Shown: positions 1 through 7,940 of the stretch, piece by piece
Numbering within the stretch: the stretch's first letter is position 1
Layout: each line of letters starts with the position of its first letter
Assembly: GCF_004340465.1 (NCBI RefSeq)
Contig: NZ_SLVV01000005.1
Coordinates: 4,024 to 68,023, forward strand
Length of the DNA stretch: 64,000 nucleotides
DNA from: Mesobacillus foraminis
GTDB lineage: Bacteria > Bacillota > Bacilli > Bacillales > Cytobacillaceae
Reading direction: 5' to 3'
Notes under the pieces: model-generated
Databases searched by the model: none
Told to the model about the DNA's origin: nothing
The model's input: only the letters and a program-made list of their open reading frames with translations
Position numbers and translations under genes: made by a program

Positions 1-430
1 ACCGCTCTTATTTTTCATCATCCTGATTTATTCTCCAAAATAACCTTTTTATTTTTCAAAAGATCACTTTTATTTTCCATATGAGCTAGCTTATTTATCA
101 AACAGACTCGCCAGGCACCCTGACCCACTTTTATTTTTCAAATTACCGCTCTTATTTTTCATCATCCTGATTTATTCTCCAAAATAACCTTTTTATTTTT
201 CAAAAGATCACTTTTATTTTCCATATGAGCTAGCTTATTTTTCAAACAGACTCGCCAGGCACCCTGACCCACTTTTATTTTTCAAACTACCGCTCTTATT
301 TGTCATTATCCTGATTTATTCTCCAAAATGACTTTTTTATTTTTCAAAAGATCATTTTTATTTTCCATATGAGCTAGCTTATTTTTCAAACTGACTTGTC
401 TGGCACCCTGCCCTTTTATTTTCCAAAAGG
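1..430. repeat. Three tandem copies of a 144-bp repeat
   Basis: Three head-to-tail copies begin at 1, 145 and 289, a spacing of exactly 144 bp. The first two are nearly identical; the third is more diverged and fades near 430. The window starts inside the array, so more copies may lie to the left. Each unit contains about six degenerate copies of a shorter word, TTATTTTTCAAA, 18-24 bp apart, plus one GC-richer block around GCCAGGCACCCTGACCC. No open reading frame explains it. The function is unknown. Confidence 0.9.
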
Positions 431-480
431 TTTAGCTTATCTTATCAGCACCTTGTGGTCCCCAATCATTAAAGTCAGAC

Positions 481-520
481 ATAAAAAATAAAGGCTGTCG
501 AGGTTAGTCGACAGCCTTTG
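481..520 (-). terminator. Rho-independent terminator of the cold-shock gene
   Basis: A near-perfect 12-bp stem (AAAGGCTGTCGA pairing with TCGACAGCCTTT) with a short loop spans 490-519. On the minus strand it is followed by a T-rich tract at 481-490. It lies 17 bp beyond the stop codon of the cold-shock gene. Confidence 0.9.
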
Positions 521-536
521 GTTCTGCTTGGTTTAA

Positions 537-737
537 TTATGCTTTTTGAACGTTAGAAGCTTGAGGTCCGCGTTGACCTTGCTCAACTTCAAAAGTTACT
601 TCTTGACCTTCGTCTAAAGACTTGAAGCCTTCGCTTTGGATAGCTGAGAAGTGAACGAATACATCGTCTCCGCCTTCGCGCTCGATGAAACCGAATCCTT
701 TTTCTGCGTTAAACCATTTTACTCTACCTTTTTCCAT
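537..737 (-). CDS. Cold-shock protein (CspA/CspB family)
   Basis: A 66-residue single cold-shock domain protein, the usual length for Bacillus Csp proteins. It starts [10 protein letters not shown] and carries both RNA-binding motifs, KGFGFIE (RNP1) and DVFVHFSAI (RNP2), and the family's C-terminal GPQASNV. Such proteins bind single-stranded RNA and DNA and act as RNA chaperones and antiterminators in the cytoplasm. The start at 737 is chosen because AGGAGGA lies just upstream; the frame stays open ten codons further, but that part overlaps the leader hairpin and has no ribosome binding site. The gene stands alone between its own promoter and terminator. Confidence 0.96.
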   Translation of the reverse strand: MEKGRVKWFNAEKGFGFIEREGGDDVFVHFSAIQSEGFKSLDEGQEVTFEVEQGQRGPQASNVQKA

Positions 738-752
738 TTGTGTTTCCTCCTC

Positions 753-881
753 GTGTGCTTGGCACACATTTTGTTACTATCCTTGCTTACAATTTCAAGT
801 CTAAAAGCTTTATTAACTTTTGCGACCGAACAAACAAAAATAATTCTTCCTTAGAATAACATATATTCCATATTAACGCAA
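753..881 (-). promoter_or_regulatory. Cold-shock gene promoter and leader hairpin
   Basis: On the minus strand a sigma-A-like promoter reads TTGCGT (876-881), 17-bp spacer, TATTCT (853-858). It predicts a leader of roughly 110 nt, typical of cold-shock mRNAs. Just before the ribosome binding site the leader can form a 6-bp hairpin, GTGTGC/GCACAC (753-767), which may modulate translation. The promoter is read from sequence; the role of the hairpin is inferred. Confidence 0.6.
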
Positions 882-1187
882 GTCGACATCATTAAATCAA
901 TTTAAATTACGCCAATTTCTTTAATAACTGCTATTGTATCAACAAATTTTAACACATATTTCTTTTAATTTACCTCCAATTAACGATTTGATTTTTACCC
1001 ATCCTCTTAGTACAGAGCTGCTGCTTCCTCCCTTTTCCCATAATAAAATCGCACAAGAGGTTAAGCTTTTAACGGACAGATTCTTTCCAGCAATGCCTTG
1101 ATGCACCACTTTCTGGTTCCCAATCTAGTTTACCTATTTTAGAAACGGGGAAATAAGTCTTCATAAGAACCCAAGGAGGTAACATTC

Positions 1188-1859
1188 ATGGAGCAAAATT
1201 CATCGACTAACCGTAATACATCGTCCAACCCAGAAAATTTATTTCCCAACCAGGAAGCACTGTCTGATGCAGAGGTGACAGTGACCCCTGAAACTGTACC
1301 AATGGGTCAGGAGGCATTGTCCGACGAGAACATTATTAACCCGGAAACAGTTTCTGCGGAACAGGATGCCGTTCCAACTCAGGACATTGCCAGTCCTGAA
1401 ACCGTGGTAGGCTACGAGGAAACAACAAATGAACAATCTTCCCGAAACCTGATTGTACCAGGCATTCTTTTAGGTGCAGTGATTGGCGGAGTCATCGCTC
1501 TGCGGGATTCCAATACTCGAGAAAAAGTCGTTGACGGAGCCGTTAACCTAAAGGATACTTCGGTGGATATGTTCTCGCAGCTGAAGGACAACCCAAAAGA
1601 AACGATTAATGAGATTATGGACCAGTTCAAAACAGCCTCCTCGTCCTTGCAGGAAGCGATGAATGAAGCATTGGACATTTACCAGCTGGTCAATGACCAG
1701 TTAACATCCATGAAAAATGGATCGCTCACTGACAACCTTAGCAGTGCGGCGAATATGGTGAACGTCGTTAAAGAAGCGAAGGAAAAAGCGAAGGATGCTG
1801 TCTCGAAGGTCGCTGAAGCAGGAGAGTCCTTTTCAGTTCCTAAATCGGAAAATCAATAA
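1188..1859 (+). CDS. YtxH-like membrane-associated stress protein
   Basis: 223 residues with an AAGGAGGT site before the ATG. Residues 1 to about 85 are acidic, low-complexity and internally repetitive: QEALSD occurs twice and PETV four times. A single Gly-rich hydrophobic segment follows (about 88-105, LIVPGILLGAVIGGVIAL), then an amphipathic, Lys/Glu/Ala-rich helical tail with probable coiled coil. Hydrophobic segment plus helical tail resembles YtxH-type general stress proteins, which have no settled biochemical function. The repetitive acidic extension is not typical of that family. The gene is monocistronic and ends at a strong terminator. Confidence 0.6.
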   Translation: MEQNSSTNRNTSSNPENLFPNQEALSDAEVTVTPETVPMGQEALSDENIINPETVSAEQDAVPTQDIASPETVVGYEETTNEQSSRNLIVPGILLGAVIGGVIALRDSNTREKVVDGAVNLKDTSVDMFSQLKDNPKETINEIMDQFKTASSSLQEAMNEALDIYQLVNDQLTSMKNGSLTDNLSSAANMVNVVKEAKEKAKDAVSKVAEAGESFSVPKSENQ

Positions 1860-1868
1860 ATAAATGCA

Positions 1869-1901
1869 CAAAAGGAGCAAAGTTATTTTGCTCCTTTTTT
1901 A
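1869..1901 (+). terminator. Rho-independent terminator
   Basis: The stem AAAGGAGCAAA...TTGCTCCTTT is followed by TTTTTT, 10 bp after the stop of the YtxH-like gene. Confidence 0.9.
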
Positions 1902-1919
1902 CCATTTTTTATATCTCCA

Positions 1920-1946
1920 CTAAAAAGAAACCCATCCGAATGGGTT
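1920..1946 (-). terminator. Terminator at the end of the pectin operon
   Basis: A 7-bp stem AACCCAT/ATGGGTT with a UUCG-like tetraloop on the minus strand is followed by TTTCTTTTT. It lies about 250 bp beyond the GH95 stop. The intervening 1947-2198 has no gene I can support. A short run of minus-strand codons ending near 2010 (VLLDQKKARDMKQND) looks protein-like but has no start. Confidence 0.65.
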
Positions 1947-2198
1947 CATCAAGTAAATATGGGCTGGATCTTTACTACTTGTAACAGGGATACTAACTCA
2001 TTTACCTTAATCGTTCTGCTTCATATCTCGTGCCTTTTTTTGATCAAGGAGAACCCAGATCTCTGTTCAATCTCTGTTATTATTTAATACACGTTTAAAT
2101 TTTAGCCTCATTTCTATTGTTAGTATTAGGTATGGCATTGCCCCTTCCTATTTCCACAGTTTGATTATTAATCCATCTAATACCGCTGCAAAACTCAA

Positions 2199-4592
2199 TT
2201 ACGACTTTGGTTCGATTAAAAGAGTCATACCTTTGTCCATCACGATGTCATAATAAGCTTCCCCTAAAGATGACTGTGCTGTAATAACCCCTTTCCCCTT
2301 TAATAAACACATTTTCGCAAAAGGAGGTAGTTTTAAGGTTATTTCCGTAGCCCGGTCAGCAACGATCTCTCCCCTTAATGTTTGTGCTTCCATATCCCAT
2401 GAGACAGAAATCCTTCCGGTCATAAAACGAAATTCCTTTATGTTCCCCTTTTTCCACCTTGATGGTAAGGCAGGTAATAATTTGATTAAGGCTGGAGAAA
2501 CATATAGAAGCATTTCCTGGACAGCATTAATAATCCCCATACTCGCATCGAGCTGCACCGGTGCTGTCTCAATTTCCATGCTCACCCCCATGTTTCTCCA
2601 ATCGTTATGAAGTGTAAAAAGGTTGGGCAATAGACAGGAACGTGAAAGAATATCAAGACATTCCAATGCTTTATCACCGTCATGTAATCTAGCATATATA
2701 CACGACATATGAGCCAGTGACCACCCCGTTTGAGCTCCTAATTCTCTTTTAGAGACGGCTGCTTTGAAAGCTTCAAACCGTTTACGATCCTCCTCAGTAT
2801 TAATTTCCCGGCCAGGAAAGACAGGGTAAATATGGGAAACGTGACGATGGTGATAACGATCATCAAAGTTTGGGTGCATCCACTCTTTTATGGCACCATC
2901 CTGATTGACTTCATATTGAGGGATTCGCGTAAGCATCTCCTGCCATTTATCAATTTCATCTAAATAAACTGACGCCTCGTTCGCCCCCTCAATTAAGTGA
3001 AGTAACACTTCTTTCAAAATCGCAAAATCCATCGTTGCATTTATGGTAGTTGGCATAGGATGGGCAAGTGGTTTTCCGTCCTTCGGCATAAAATTCTCCG
3101 GGGTATTTTCAGGTGAGACAGATGGGTAAAATTGATAAAGGCCATCCTCATTCAAGACGAGAAAATCCTCATAGAAAAGGGCCACTTCTTTTAAAAATGG
3201 GAGCACTTTCCCGACTAAAAGTTCTTTGTCTCCTGTGTAGAGGAAATAATCATAATAATGCTGTGCCAGCCACCCAGCGGCACCTGTCCAATTCATAATG
3301 ACAGGGACTATTTGATTGGGTACACCAATACCAGGAGTTGTACCTGCTGGGATATAAATACCTCGACATCCATAGAGTTTTTTAGCGTTTTCACGAAAAT
3401 CCGCCATCATTTCCTCATAATAGGTAAATAATGCCGGTACTAATTCAGATAATCCGCCCACTGCTGCATGCCAGTACATCATTTGAATATTCTCATTTGC
3501 CATCCGATGGCACCACATGAGTTGATAATCTCCGCCCCATAAGCCATACATCCCAAACGGCTGTCCCTGACGCCTGGTGCCCGAGATAAAAAGATATCTG
3601 CCATACTTCCAGAGTTTTTCTATTAATGAGAGAGAAGCTTCACCTTCATATGCGTCGAGCAGGAGTTCTTCGTTTGATTGTTCGTCAGTAGATTCATGTA
3701 ATTGTAAAGAGGCTGAGTGAAATAAAGATTGATGCAGGGGACTATGAGCACTTAGCAAATCCTGATAATTACCTCTGATCTCCAAGAGCTCATCTTGAAG
3801 CCGTGACCACTCTTGTACATGGTCTCCTTTTATAAAGACTTTCATCAACACTTGTATTGATCTTGCATCTGCACAACGCAGGCAGCCATTTTCGATACTG
3901 ATTTTTCCACCAGTGGGAATCATTCGCAATACTGCCCCATACTCCGTGTTATCGTCATTTTTAGCAGCAAAGAAGATAAATTGATCCTCAACTTTAAGCT
4001 TTATTGTATTTTCTAATTCTTTTACCCGCTGTACCATGCTGATACTGTCAGTCTTTTTTAAGTCAAGCTGAAACTCCGCAGTGAGAGAATTCCCGGTTGA
4101 GTTTATTTCATACACAACCATATCATCCATCCGCGAAACAAATAATTTCCGTTCAAATTTCTCTTTTCCTTCTTCCCACCTTACTGTTACCTCTCCAGTT
4201 TCCATATCAACTTCTCTTCGATAGTGCTTAAACCCATCTGTTTGCTGCATCCTAAGTGTTAATTCCACGAGAGGTAAAAACGAGGCCAAGCGAGTTTGAT
4301 ATCCGGTCTCCTTTAATGAATTGGTTAAGTGCCAGCTGGCTTCAAGGTACTTTTCCTGATTCATCATCTCACGGGTTTCATTCAACGTACGACTAAGATC
4401 AGGGAGTGTATCTTTCTTTCCCAGATGCCATAGCCCTTCATGGTTGATCAAAATCTTTTCCAAGCCTATACCACCTGTAACAGAAGCACCTATTTTGCCG
4501 TTGCCGGATGGAAGACCTTCTCTCCACATATTCTTCCACCATGCAGCAGGATATTTTAAAGCAATCCGATTACTAGGATTTTTTTTATTCAT
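2199..4592 (-). CDS. Glycoside hydrolase family 95-type enzyme (alpha-L-fucosidase/galactosidase fold)
   Basis: A cytoplasmic enzyme of about 797 residues with no signal peptide. The N-terminus matches the GH95 opening (WREGLPSGNGKIGASVTGG, then INHEGLW). The middle has the (alpha/alpha)6-barrel blocks, including HRHVSHIYPVFPG. The C-terminus has the family pattern of a bilobed end domain (LLPALPSRWKKGNIKEFRF). GH95 enzymes remove alpha-L-fucose or alpha-L-galactose; both occur in pectin and xyloglucan side chains, which fits this operon. Overall divergence is high, so the substrate is uncertain. The start could be ATG at 4592 or TTG at 4598; both follow GGAGGT. It is the last gene of the long minus-strand unit. 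Confidence 0.75.
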   Translation of the reverse strand: MNKKNPSNRIALKYPAAWWKNMWREGLPSGNGKIGASVTGGIGLEKILINHEGLWHLGKKDTLPDLSRTLNETREMMNQEKYLEASWHLTNSLKETGYQTRLASFLPLVELTLRMQQTDGFKHYRREVDMETGEVTVRWEEGKEKFERKLFVSRMDDMVVYEINSTGNSLTAEFQLDLKKTDSISMVQRVKELENTIKLKVEDQFIFFAAKNDDNTEYGAVLRMIPTGGKISIENGCLRCADARSIQVLMKVFIKGDHVQEWSRLQDELLEIRGNYQDLLSAHSPLHQSLFHSASLQLHESTDEQSNEELLLDAYEGEASLSLIEKLWKYGRYLFISGTRRQGQPFGMYGLWGGDYQLMWCHRMANENIQMMYWHAAVGGLSELVPALFTYYEEMMADFRENAKKLYGCRGIYIPAGTTPGIGVPNQIVPVIMNWTGAAGWLAQHYYDYFLYTGDKELLVGKVLPFLKEVALFYEDFLVLNEDGLYQFYPSVSPENTPENFMPKDGKPLAHPMPTTINATMDFAILKEVLLHLIEGANEASVYLDEIDKWQEMLTRIPQYEVNQDGAIKEWMHPNFDDRYHHRHVSHIYPVFPGREINTEEDRKRFEAFKAAVSKRELGAQTGWSLAHMSCIYARLHDGDKALECLDILSRSCLLPNLFTLHNDWRNMGVSMEIETAPVQLDASMGIINAVQEMLLYVSPALIKLLPALPSRWKKGNIKEFRFMTGRISVSWDMEAQTLRGEIVADRATEITLKLPPFAKMCLLKGKGVITAQSSLGEAYYDIVMDKGMTLLIEPKS

Positions 4593-4627
4593 CTGCAACT
4601 GAACCTCCGATAACTGTCAATATAAGA

Positions 4628-4657
4628 AATATCACTTGCCCAAAGAGCAAGTGATAT
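4628..4657 (-). other. Intergenic stem-loop between GH105 and GH95 genes
   Basis: A perfect stem AATATCACTTGC/GCAAGTGATATT with a short loop lies between two co-directional genes. Only weak T-richness follows on the minus strand, so it is more likely an mRNA-processing or stability element, or a leaky terminator, than a full stop. Confidence 0.6.
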
Positions 4658-4675
4658 TCGCATTTACTCGATTCA

Positions 4676-5815
4676 TTAAAACATTTCTAATGATTCAGCC
4701 TGCCTGGCTTTTGCCAGTTTCTCCATTTCTATGCTTGCCAGTAAAAACGGTGCTACTCCCATCAGATCATCGCTTACAATTTCTTCACTCATATAATAGT
4801 CGTAAGAGCCATCTCGATACTTGGACCCGCCAAGACCGGCGCCTTTACATATTTGATGAAGGTGAACACCTTTCTCATCTTCAGTCACAAAATGCTTATG
4901 GATTCCTTCGTACGAACGGAAAACCACTTCACTGTCAATCCCTGATAGATAACCTAACCGGATCCCCTTCGCCAAGGCATATGTGAGCATACAAGAACCA
5001 GAAGCTTCAAGGTAATTCTGATCACGGCCGTTTTGGTCCATTAACTGATACCAAAGGCCGCTCTCTTGATCCTGGACGTTTTTAATAGCATGAGCCATTC
5101 GCTCAAAAATTCCCATGATCTGCCCACGCTTTGGATGATTGACCGGAAAGTGTTCAAGCGAATCAACAATCGCCATCGAATACCATCCCATTGCACGTCC
5201 CCAAATGTGTAAGGATCGTCCCGTTCCTCTATCACACCAACGCTGCTCCCTGCTTTCATCCCATGCATGATGCAAAAGCCCTGTTTGCGGGTTACGCGTT
5301 TTCTCCTCAATTAACAAGATCTGTCGCGCTACTTCATCAAACCCTTCTGGGGCATGAAACGTTTTTGCATATTGTGCTAAAAATGGGGATGACATGTATA
5401 CCCCATCAAGCCACATTTGAAAAGGATAGATCTTTTTATGCCAAAAACCGCCTTCACTTGTTCTTGGCTGTCCTTCAAGCTGCATAACTACCTGTTGAAT
5501 CGCTTTCTCATACTTTTCTTCTCTAGTATTCTCCCATAGTGTAAATAAGTTTTTTCCTTTATTAATATGATCCAAGTTATATTCCTCAATGGAATAATCC
5601 CTGATTGTTCCATTTTCCTGGATGAATAAGTCCATATGTTTCTTCACAATTTGATGATATTTTTCATTTCCGCCCCATTCAGAGAGCCAGTCAAATGCCT
5701 TTAAAGCCATGCCGGCTACATATCCCCACTTATTAGCTATTTTCGGATGGTAGCCATTTTCACATTGATTCAGAACGGTTTCTGCAATTTTTGTTGACCA
5801 TTGATTTGAACTCAT
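4676..5815 (-). CDS. GH105 unsaturated rhamnogalacturonyl hydrolase (YteR/YesR-like)
   Basis: A 379-residue cytoplasmic (alpha/alpha)6-barrel enzyme, close to the 373 residues of B. subtilis YteR. The signature PFQMWLDGVYMSSPF puts the expected general acid/base Asp at residue 137. Other family blocks are visible: GRAMGWYSMA near 210 and EASGSCMLTYALAKGIRLGYL near 270. The family hydrates the 4,5-unsaturated uronic acid that a lyase leaves at the end of rhamnogalacturonan oligomers, releasing the end sugar. AAAGGAG lies 8 nt before the ATG. Its place beside ABC import genes and a pectate lyase fits intracellular pectin processing. Confidence 0.9.
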   Translation of the reverse strand: MSSNQWSTKIAETVLNQCENGYHPKIANKWGYVAGMALKAFDWLSEWGGNEKYHQIVKKHMDLFIQENGTIRDYSIEEYNLDHINKGKNLFTLWENTREEKYEKAIQQVVMQLEGQPRTSEGGFWHKKIYPFQMWLDGVYMSSPFLAQYAKTFHAPEGFDEVARQILLIEEKTRNPQTGLLHHAWDESREQRWCDRGTGRSLHIWGRAMGWYSMAIVDSLEHFPVNHPKRGQIMGIFERMAHAIKNVQDQESGLWYQLMDQNGRDQNYLEASGSCMLTYALAKGIRLGYLSGIDSEVVFRSYEGIHKHFVTEDEKGVHLHQICKGAGLGGSKYRDGSYDYYMSEEIVSDDLMGVAPFLLASIEMEKLAKARQAESLEMF

Positions 5816-5842
5816 GCTTTACTCTCCTTTACTCTATAACTA

Positions 5843-7897
5843 TTACAACAAAGAATGTAATCCTTCCCATTTCACCGACCAATTGCCATCATGAGGGAAA
5901 CCTGGGCATTGATGGTCAGAACTGCCATTCCAACCGCAAGCCATCATCGCAACAGCTGTTAACAGCCCGCCATTGCCTGGCAAGTAGGCGGTCAAACCAG
6001 GCCTTTGATAATTGTGGCCGTTTACTAAATAGGTATTTTTAGTAGCTTCCATCATAAGAAAGTCTATAGCAAGCTCCCTTTCACCCAACCTGGCAGCTGT
6101 CATTGCACACATCGGGAAATCCCAGCCCCATGCCGATTCCCAATCCCAAACTTCTTTTACTTTATATAATGTATTTCTCATAATCTCCCAATCAACTAGA
6201 GTGCCCGGCAAAATACCTAGAGCTCCAAGCATGGAAGGATGATCGTGGTTTTTCTCTGTGAATGTATTAAAGCACTTCTCGTGTGCAAGATATACTCCTT
6301 GTTCATGGCGTGGCTTTGCCATTGAACCTGCTACCCTTAACCACATTGGGTTCACTGGGACTTGCAGCCGTTCCGCCCATTTAATGGCGATCTCCAATCC
6401 ATACTTCCAATATTCAAGCTCGTATGGAGGGTTTATACTTTCATGAATATAATGGCATTCCTGAGCAGGTATGAGCGGCGGCCCAAGTACATACGCTTCC
6501 TTTTTTTCATCATAATGTGCGTAAGATACCATAAAGTCTGCAGCCTCAAAGACGACCGATTGAAAACGCTTAAGAAAATCAAAAGAAGGATTCACCTGAT
6601 AACACATTTCAGCTAACGCCATTGGATGCGGCTGCTGCCAAATCAAACCTGGCGCTACTGGAGAAGGACTTTGCCTTCCATCAATTCCTACCATTTTTGG
6701 CCACCTGGCTCCAGTGTATCCCTGTGATTTGGCAAGTTCTTTTGCCTGCGGCAGGATGGAATGGTACCATTCAAGACTATTTTCCAGGAATTCCTTTCGT
6801 CCCCATATCGGAAAATGTGCAGCGTGCCACCAGTGCATCTCCAAATGGAATTTTCCAAACCAGCTATTATACATGAAGCCTGTCTCTTGCGGAGGCAATG
6901 ACCCGCCACTATGAATCGCAGTTAAATATTGTGATAGAACAACTCTTCGTTCCAATTCTATTGCACGCGAGTCAGTGCTTTCAGAAAAATCAAGAGCAGC
7001 TCCCGTTTGCCAAAAGTTTTCCCAGAAGGACCCGCTCGATTCAAAAACTTCCTTTGGCTTTACAGCAGAAGGTTCTTCACGGGCGAAGGAAACGGAAAAT
7101 TCTAAGCAGTCGGCACTCCCATCACTTGCTAAGGTGTATTCATGCACACCTGTTTGTTCAATTGACCCATTGTTCCAGTCCCATCTTACGCAATATTGAT
7201 CCTGATCCATCTTTCGGGTGATTAAACCTGCTCTGTCTGAAAGAGATTGATAGGCTGTTAGGTGTCTGTCATCATTTTCCCAATCCGGGTGTATCGCTTT
7301 CGACCAACTATTATGAGTGATATCCGGCGAAGGAAATAGAGTAAAAACCTGAATTCGCTTGTCTTTGAGCAATGGAGACAACACTTGAACTGCTATAACA
7401 CCATCATCTGAATGACAGGCCGTCTTAACCTGGACTGGTTCTCCATCTACAATAAATTTACTTTCAACCGTCCCAGTCCATAGGTTAAGCCTTTGATGAA
7501 TATCTGTAATCTCATCAGGCTGTATCACTTGATGATTGCTGGTTAAAAAACGGAAGGATACTCTCCCTAATTGCAATCTATGAGGATTTTGCCTTAACCA
7601 GTGGTAAGCTTCATCCTTTCCTTCCGGTTTCATCGGATAATCCACTTGCCGTCCATAGGTATCATACTGTTGAAAAACAATATCCTTTTCCGAAAAAAGA
7701 TTCGGACCGCCAGTATAATGCCATCCCCAGTTTGATTGCGTACCAAGAGGGGTCTCATACATCTCCGGATAGGTCTGTAACCCTGTAAAATCACAGCTGA
7801 ATCCAAACTCTTTGTTTCCTATTGATAACGGTGAAAGCGGTTCGATCCTTTTAATAATCGGGTGATGGCGGTCAATAATTTGCTTTCTATTTAACAT
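5843..7897 (-). CDS. Putative alpha/alpha-barrel glycosidase, family not assigned
   Basis: 684 residues, no signal peptide. An N-terminal beta-rich part (about 1-290) precedes an aromatic-rich helical part with blocks such as WFGKFHLEMHWWHAAHFPIWGR (contains a run of Trp/His typical of barrel glycosidases), GARWPKMVG, and WQQPHPMALAEM. This layout recalls GH65/GH95-like (alpha/alpha)6 enzymes, but I cannot name a family. Position between GH105 and the AraC regulator suggests a debranching hydrolase for pectin oligomers. The start at 7897 is preferred because AGGGGAGA precedes it; the upstream ATG at 7927 would overlap that site. The gap to GH105 is 27 bp. Confidence 0.6.
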   Translation of the reverse strand: MLNRKQIIDRHHPIIKRIEPLSPLSIGNKEFGFSCDFTGLQTYPEMYETPLGTQSNWGWHYTGGPNLFSEKDIVFQQYDTYGRQVDYPMKPEGKDEAYHWLRQNPHRLQLGRVSFRFLTSNHQVIQPDEITDIHQRLNLWTGTVESKFIVDGEPVQVKTACHSDDGVIAVQVLSPLLKDKRIQVFTLFPSPDITHNSWSKAIHPDWENDDRHLTAYQSLSDRAGLITRKMDQDQYCVRWDWNNGSIEQTGVHEYTLASDGSADCLEFSVSFAREEPSAVKPKEVFESSGSFWENFWQTGAALDFSESTDSRAIELERRVVLSQYLTAIHSGGSLPPQETGFMYNSWFGKFHLEMHWWHAAHFPIWGRKEFLENSLEWYHSILPQAKELAKSQGYTGARWPKMVGIDGRQSPSPVAPGLIWQQPHPMALAEMCYQVNPSFDFLKRFQSVVFEAADFMVSYAHYDEKKEAYVLGPPLIPAQECHYIHESINPPYELEYWKYGLEIAIKWAERLQVPVNPMWLRVAGSMAKPRHEQGVYLAHEKCFNTFTEKNHDHPSMLGALGILPGTLVDWEIMRNTLYKVKEVWDWESAWGWDFPMCAMTAARLGERELAIDFLMMEATKNTYLVNGHNYQRPGLTAYLPGNGGLLTAVAMMACGWNGSSDHQCPGFPHDGNWSVKWEGLHSLL

Positions 7898-7940
7898 GAT
7901 CTCTCCCCTAAAATTTTTTATCAGCATTCATCATGAACAA

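Noticed and set aside
1-430. CRISPR array
   Set aside because: The repeats are 144 bp and contiguous, without unique spacers of uniform length, and no cas genes are present. The 21-bp and 52-bp arrays fail for the same reason.
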